From Candidatus Nitrosopumilus sp. (GTDB lineage: Archaea; Thermoproteota; Nitrososphaeria; Nitrososphaerales; Nitrosopumilaceae), in contig JAOTTS010000010.1 in the NCBI GenBank assembly GCA_029864335.1, forward strand, positions 1-64,000: a stretch of 64,000 nucleotides of DNA. Reading direction: 5' to 3'. Of this stretch, positions 60,591 to 64,000 are shown in pieces; within the stretch, counting starts at the first letter, position 1; each line of letters starts with the position of its first letter. The notes beneath the pieces are model-generated. The model searched no databases. It had not been told where the DNA came from and saw only the letters and a list, made by a program, of their open reading frames with translations. The position numbers and the translations under genes were made by a program.

Positions 60591-61661
60591 TTGACTAGTA
60601 TTCTTGGAAAAGAAGCTGAATTATATGAAAAACTTCCAAATGACAAGGTAAAGTGTACTGCCTGTGCACGATATTGTGAGATTGGTAAGGGGCAAATCGG
60701 TTTATGTGGAATTCGTGGAAATGAAGATGGTAAGCTACAGCTGTATGCATATGGAAAAGTAATTTCAGGTCATGTTGATCCAATTGAAAAAAAACCTTTG
60801 ATACATTACTGGCCTGGAAGTAGAGTGTACTCTATTGCAACAACAGGGTGTAATTGGCTCTGCAAATATTGTCAAAACTCCGATATTAGCCAGAGACGCA
60901 AAGTTGAAGGAATTGATATGACTCCTGATGATGTTGCAAATACTGCTGTAAAGTATGGCGCACATGGAATTGCATATACCTACAACGAACCATCTATTTT
61001 CATAGAGTTTGCACGTGATTGTGGAATTGCTGCAAGAAAAAAAGGACTGTTTAACGTTTTTGTCTCAAATGGATATGATACTCCTGAATCAGTTTCAATG
61101 ATGAATGAATTTCTTGATGGAATTACTGTGGATTTCAAAGGAAGTGCAGAGAAAGAATTTACAAGAAAATTCATTGGCGTGCCTGATCCTCAACCAATTT
61201 TTGATACATTATTAGAAATTCGAGACAAAACAAAAATTCATATTGAAATCACTGATCTAATTGTACCCAAAGTAGGAGATAGCATAGAACATGCCAAAAA
61301 ACTCTCAAAATTCATCTATGATGAATTTGGACCAGAAATGCCAATTCACTTTTTGAGATTTCATCCTGACTATAAAATGATGGAATATCCTAGTACTCCG
61401 ATTGAAATTTTGGAAAAACATTATCAGGTTGCAAAAGATCAAGGATTGAAATACGTCTATTTAGGAAATGTTCCTGGACACAAATGGGAGCATACGTATT
61501 GTTCTGAATGTAATGAAATAGTTGTAAATCGTTATGGATTCAGTATTCGTGGATGGCATCTTAATGAAAAAAACTGTTGCAAATTTTGTGGAAATAAAAT
61601 TCCTATAGAGGGGAAATTACAGGAAGGATACAAAGAAGATCGTTTCCAGTTTGTTTCTTAA
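60591..61661 (+). CDS. AmmeMemoRadiSam system radical SAM enzyme
   Basis: A 356-residue radical SAM protein. An N-terminal Cys set (C22, C25, C29, C39) precedes the SAM cluster motif CNWLCKYC with C87, C91 and C94, then YNEPSIFIEF. The C-terminus is a zinc-ribbon-like CSEC...CCKFC. This is the third member of the AMMECR1-MEMO-radical SAM set, here divergent from the other two across 34 bases. It starts with TTG at 60591. The product it makes is unknown. Confidence 0.93.
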   Translation: MTSILGKEAELYEKLPNDKVKCTACARYCEIGKGQIGLCGIRGNEDGKLQLYAYGKVISGHVDPIEKKPLIHYWPGSRVYSIATTGCNWLCKYCQNSDISQRRKVEGIDMTPDDVANTAVKYGAHGIAYTYNEPSIFIEFARDCGIAARKKGLFNVFVSNGYDTPESVSMMNEFLDGITVDFKGSAEKEFTRKFIGVPDPQPIFDTLLEIRDKTKIHIEITDLIVPKVGDSIEHAKKLSKFIYDEFGPEMPIHFLRFHPDYKMMEYPSTPIEILEKHYQVAKDQGLKYVYLGNVPGHKWEHTYCSECNEIVVNRYGFSIRGWHLNEKNCCKFCGNKIPIEGKLQEGYKEDRFQFVS

Positions 61662-61702
61662 TTTTATAATTAAATAATTCTGAAATAAAATTTTTAGAAA
61701 TA

Positions 61703-62281
61703 TTATTTTACAGTAACTAAAGCATTGGCCCATGGATGAATCATGCAAAAGTAGGTATATTCTCCTGCCTCATTGAATTTATGTGAAAAAGTTTCATTAG
61801 ACATTATCAATCCACTATCAAACAATCCATCTGGACCATCCACAATATTTCCACTAGTCACCGTATGTGCGGCTGAATCGTTATTTTTCCAAATTAATTC
61901 ACCACCAGTAAAAATTATCAATGATGGTGGATCATAACAAATACCATCATTTTCACAACCTGGAACAGATGTCCCTGATGGTATGCTGATTAACCTTGCA
62001 GGTAGTTTTGAAGAAGATAACTCTTTGGCTGTTTGACCAATTTCTTTAGTCTGTTCAGCTACTTGTTTAGTTTTTTCATACGTTTTCTCTACTATTTCTT
62101 TACCTGATTCTGATAATTCTTTAAGTTTATCTGTTGCTTTTTCAGTTGTTTCTTTAATTGATGTAGTTGTTTTTTCTACAGTTGGTGAAATATCTAAAGG
62201 AACTTCTGTTCCACCAGTAAATAAAAATCCTAAAGCAACTGCTACCACTACAGCTGTAACTCCCATACCTACTTTATCCAT
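61703..62281 (-). CDS. Membrane-anchored cupredoxin with coiled-coil stalk
   Basis: A 192-residue protein: an N-terminal helix (about 5-22), a Lys/Glu/Thr-rich coiled-coil stalk (about 35-90), then a plastocyanin-like domain. Copper ligands His (AAHTVTSG), Cys and His (YFCMIHPW) are present, but the axial Met expected five residues after the last His is Ala, so the site would differ from a normal blue copper site. An extra Cys pair (CENDGIC) may form a disulfide. The frame is open from 62290; ATG at 62281 is used. Confidence 0.88.
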   Translation of the reverse strand: MDKVGMGVTAVVVAVALGFLFTGGTEVPLDISPTVEKTTTSIKETTEKATDKLKELSESGKEIVEKTYEKTKQVAEQTKEIGQTAKELSSSKLPARLISIPSGTSVPGCENDGICYDPPSLIIFTGGELIWKNNDSAAHTVTSGNIVDGPDGLFDSGLIMSNETFSHKFNEAGEYTYFCMIHPWANALVTVK

Positions 62282-62395
62282 AGATGTCAATAAAATTTAG
62301 ATGGAATCTAGCTAGAAAAAACAATGATTCAATTATCATAAATGAGAATTAACAAAAATTAGAAACTATGAATTCGTTTAACTAAGCATTCACGA

Positions 62396-62512
62396 CTATC
62401 TACCTCCACCAAAGAACTGAAAGATCTGTCTTCTCTCATAAATTGTCACTAAAATTAAAATTACTAATCCTACAATCAAACTAATATCTTCAGAAAAGAA
62501 TTTTGCAGACAT
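62396..62512 (-). CDS. Possible one-helix membrane peptide (38 aa)
   Basis: MSAKFFSEDISLIVGLVILI continues the helix and ends RRQIFQFFGGGR. One membrane helix with a basic tail. It lies in a gap between the cupredoxin and stress protein genes. Supported only by composition. Confidence 0.35.
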   Translation of the reverse strand: MSAKFFSEDISLIVGLVILILVTIYERRQIFQFFGGGR

Positions 62513-62700
62513 TTCCCAAATGCCTCTCCAAAACTAATCCTATACCAGTAAGCAAAAGAAGAAGAGTACGTTTTGTAAAAACATTCTCTTTCAAGTAATT
62601 GATTTTCTTAATTTGGTATTTAGATATTTTTGGATTAAAATGACAGTTAATTTTCAAATATGATAACTTGGAATTAGTTTAACTATCAAGATTGAGACAC

Positions 62701-62829
62701 ATGATTATGAGGGATGATGTATTTTGTCATTGTGGCTCGTGTGGGCATGAAAAAACTGATGAGTGCTATACAAAACAATGCTCTTGTTGTTTGAGTGACC
62801 ATCAGGGTGCTTTTGGTAAAAATAAATGA
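62701..62829 (+). CDS. Small Cys/His-rich protein (42 aa)
   Basis: A 42-codon frame with six Cys and three His (CHCGSCGHEKTDEC, CSCCLSDH) that would bind one or two metals. Its TGA overlaps the ATG of the stress protein gene (ATGA), so the two are probably translated together. This coupling is the main support. Confidence 0.6.
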   Translation: MIMRDDVFCHCGSCGHEKTDECYTKQCSCCLSDHQGAFGKNK

Positions 62830-63251
62830 TTAAGAAAAAAATTAACAAAATATTGGTTGCACTTGATGGATCGAAAAATTCACAACGTGTATTAGATATG
62901 GGGATTTATTTAGCAAGAAAGGCTGATACTAAACTAATAGGCATCACTGTTATCTCAAATATTCCAAAAAAATATCATCATTTGAGTTATCCTGAAAAGC
63001 CTGTTTTGCTAGTTGCAGACAAAATGATGGAATCAGCCAAGAGAAAATGTGCCCAGAATGGAATTTTATTTGAAAGAAAGATCGATTTTGGAGATCCTGG
63101 ATCTAAAATTACAAAATTTGCTGAATCATTGAATTTTGATATTATAATAATTGGAACAAGAGGAATGAGTGGAATAAAGGAAAAACTTCTTGGGAGTGTA
63201 TCTAATCATGTTGTACACAAATCATCTATTCCAGTAATGATTGTAAAATAA
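62826..63251 (+). CDS. Universal stress protein (UspA family)
   Basis: A 141-residue USP domain. VALDGSKNSQRVL begins the nucleotide site and GTRGMSGIKEKLLGSVSNHV near 113-132 is the ATP-binding loop, intact (G-x2-G-x9-G-S). It is coupled to the small Cys-rich gene by a four-base overlap and convergent with a second stress protein. Confidence 0.93.
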   Translation: MIKKKINKILVALDGSKNSQRVLDMGIYLARKADTKLIGITVISNIPKKYHHLSYPEKPVLLVADKMMESAKRKCAQNGILFERKIDFGDPGSKITKFAESLNFDIIIIGTRGMSGIKEKLLGSVSNHVVHKSSIPVMIVK

Positions 63252-63266
63252 TATTACAAAAATTGA

Positions 63267-63695
63267 TTATTTTACAATAAGGATAGAACAGGGTGAATTA
63301 TTTGCTAGTTTATTTGAAACACTTCCAAGAAAGAATCTTGCAGCTTTACCGAGACCTTTACTACCAATAATTATCATATTGCACTGTTCTTTTTTTGCAA
63401 GTTTTGTGATTTCTGTTGAGACATTACCTTCTTTCATGACTATTTTTGAATCAACCCCTCGTTTTGTGGTTATTTCTTTTCCTTTAGTCAAAACTTTATT
63501 TCCAAACTTTCTTAAAATTTCAAGATATTCTTTTCTGTCTAATAGATTAATTGGAATTGATTTTTCAACTACATACAAAAGTATCAAACGAGATTGATAA
63601 TTTTTAGCCATTTCACATGCATGTATGAGAGCTTTTTCGGAATATTTTGAACCATCAAGGGGAACTAAAATATTCATGTAAAGCGATTTTTTCAT
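63267..63695 (-). CDS. Universal stress protein (UspA family), second copy
   Basis: A 142-residue USP domain with VPLDGSKYSEKAL at the N-terminus and the ATP loop GSKGLGKAARFFLGSVSNKL near 110. It is clearly diverged from the convergent copy at 62826, with which it leaves 15 bases. ATG at 63677 (MNILVPLDGS) is an equally good start. Confidence 0.92.
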   Translation of the reverse strand: MKKSLYMNILVPLDGSKYSEKALIHACEMAKNYQSRLILLYVVEKSIPINLLDRKEYLEILRKFGNKVLTKGKEITTKRGVDSKIVMKEGNVSTEITKLAKKEQCNMIIIGSKGLGKAARFFLGSVSNKLANNSPCSILIVK

Positions 63696-63771
63696 GTTGC
63701 TCTAAATGTTGTTCCATATTTAACTAAACTCTTTTTACTAAATTAATTTACCACGTATTTCTCAAAAACTT

Positions 63772-63921
63772 TCATTCTAGTTTCTTTATTTCTATGCGAA
63801 CTTTTTTGAGCTCTTTCTCCATTTTTTCTTTTTCTGCTTGTGAAATTGAATCATCACATAATTGCTGAAGAATTAAAAATTCTTTGTTCTTCAATGAAGC
63901 AAAATAATTAGATCCATCCAT
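63772..63921 (-). CDS. Small coiled-coil protein (49 aa)
   Basis: A 49-codon frame, first helical then a strongly charged coiled coil (ISQAEKEKMEKELKKVRIEI). It starts two bases after the stop of the upstream membrane gene fragment, so it probably belongs to the same transcription unit. Function unknown. Confidence 0.5.
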   Translation of the reverse strand: MDGSNYFASLKNKEFLILQQLCDDSISQAEKEKMEKELKKVRIEIKKLE

Positions 63922-63922
63922 C

Positions 63923-64000
63923 CTATCTTACAACAACTTTTACTTTGAAGGTACTCACAATCCAATAAATGGAGAAAATCAAAACTCCTACTGAAATAAA
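63923..64000 (-). CDS. C-terminal part of a membrane protein (runs off the window)
   Basis: The frame is open from the window edge and gives 25 residues: a membrane helix (GVLIFSIYWIVSTF) with a short basic end. The rest lies beyond 64000. The one-base gap to the next small gene supports a real gene. Confidence 0.4.
   Translation of the reverse strand, partial: FISVGVLIFSIYWIVSTFKVKVVVR

Noticed and set aside
1-64000. CRISPR arrays, insertion sequences with transposase, rRNA operon
   Set aside because: No regularly spaced direct repeats, no transposase or integrase reading frame, and no rRNA-like segment were found on either strand.

Overview
The window is about 64 kb of AT-rich archaeal DNA (roughly one third G+C by eye). 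It most likely comes from an ammonia-oxidising Nitrososphaerota (Thaumarchaeota) of the Nitrosopumilus type. The evidence is: GatDE amidotransferase, Cdc48, pelota, an archaeal 7S SRP RNA, a Tes-type tetraether lipid synthase, a haem-copper oxidase operon with split subunit II and fused blue-copper domains, F420-linked enzymes, many small cupredoxin and Cys-rich proteins, tRNAs without encoded CCA, and TATA boxes placed so close to start codons that transcripts would be leaderless or nearly so. Species cannot be fixed from the window. || Layout. 1-15 kb is core housekeeping: a tRNA 3' end, gatE-gatD, cdc48, a lone rpl2, acylphosphatase, SRP RNA, a TtuA/Ncs6-type thiolase, a site-2 protease, cutA, pelA, a YjbQ protein, DtxR- and TrmB-type regulators and the tetraether lipid synthase. 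15-25 kb is a surface-glycan island: two related GT4 enzymes, a GT2, a three-enzyme set that looks like UDP-L-FucNAc or UDP-L-QuiNAc synthesis, methyltransferases, and broken methyltransferase and sulfotransferase genes; a phosphoglucose/phosphomannose isomerase follows. 25-39.5 kb is metabolism and respiration: mtnA, a PaaD-PqqD fusion, an unusual AAA+ protein, an aminotransferase, F420-type proteins and the terminal oxidase operon. || 39.5-52.6 kb, between tRNA-Lys and tRNA-Val, is accessory. It holds frameshifted genes, small secreted or membrane proteins, a CBS protein, a glutamine synthetase paralogue, a patatin, and about ten short repeats that resemble the 3' end of a tRNA. All repeats lie in the orientation of tRNA-Val, and the best copies are near it. 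I read this as serial integration at the tRNA-Val 3' end, now decayed; no integrase is visible. || 52.6-64 kb returns to core genes: a MurG-like glycosyltransferase, aspartate kinase, a candidate two-hairpin RNA, ilvE, small Cys-rich proteins, a decayed histidine kinase and acetyltransferase, the complete AMMECR1-MEMO-radical SAM trio, a coiled-coil cupredoxin and two universal stress proteins. || The strongest leads are the tRNA-Val-associated repeat island, the structured RNA after aspartate kinase, the amino-sugar pathway, and the AMMECR1-MEMO-radical SAM trio. Eight broken genes deserve a check against sequencing error, since several need only one base.
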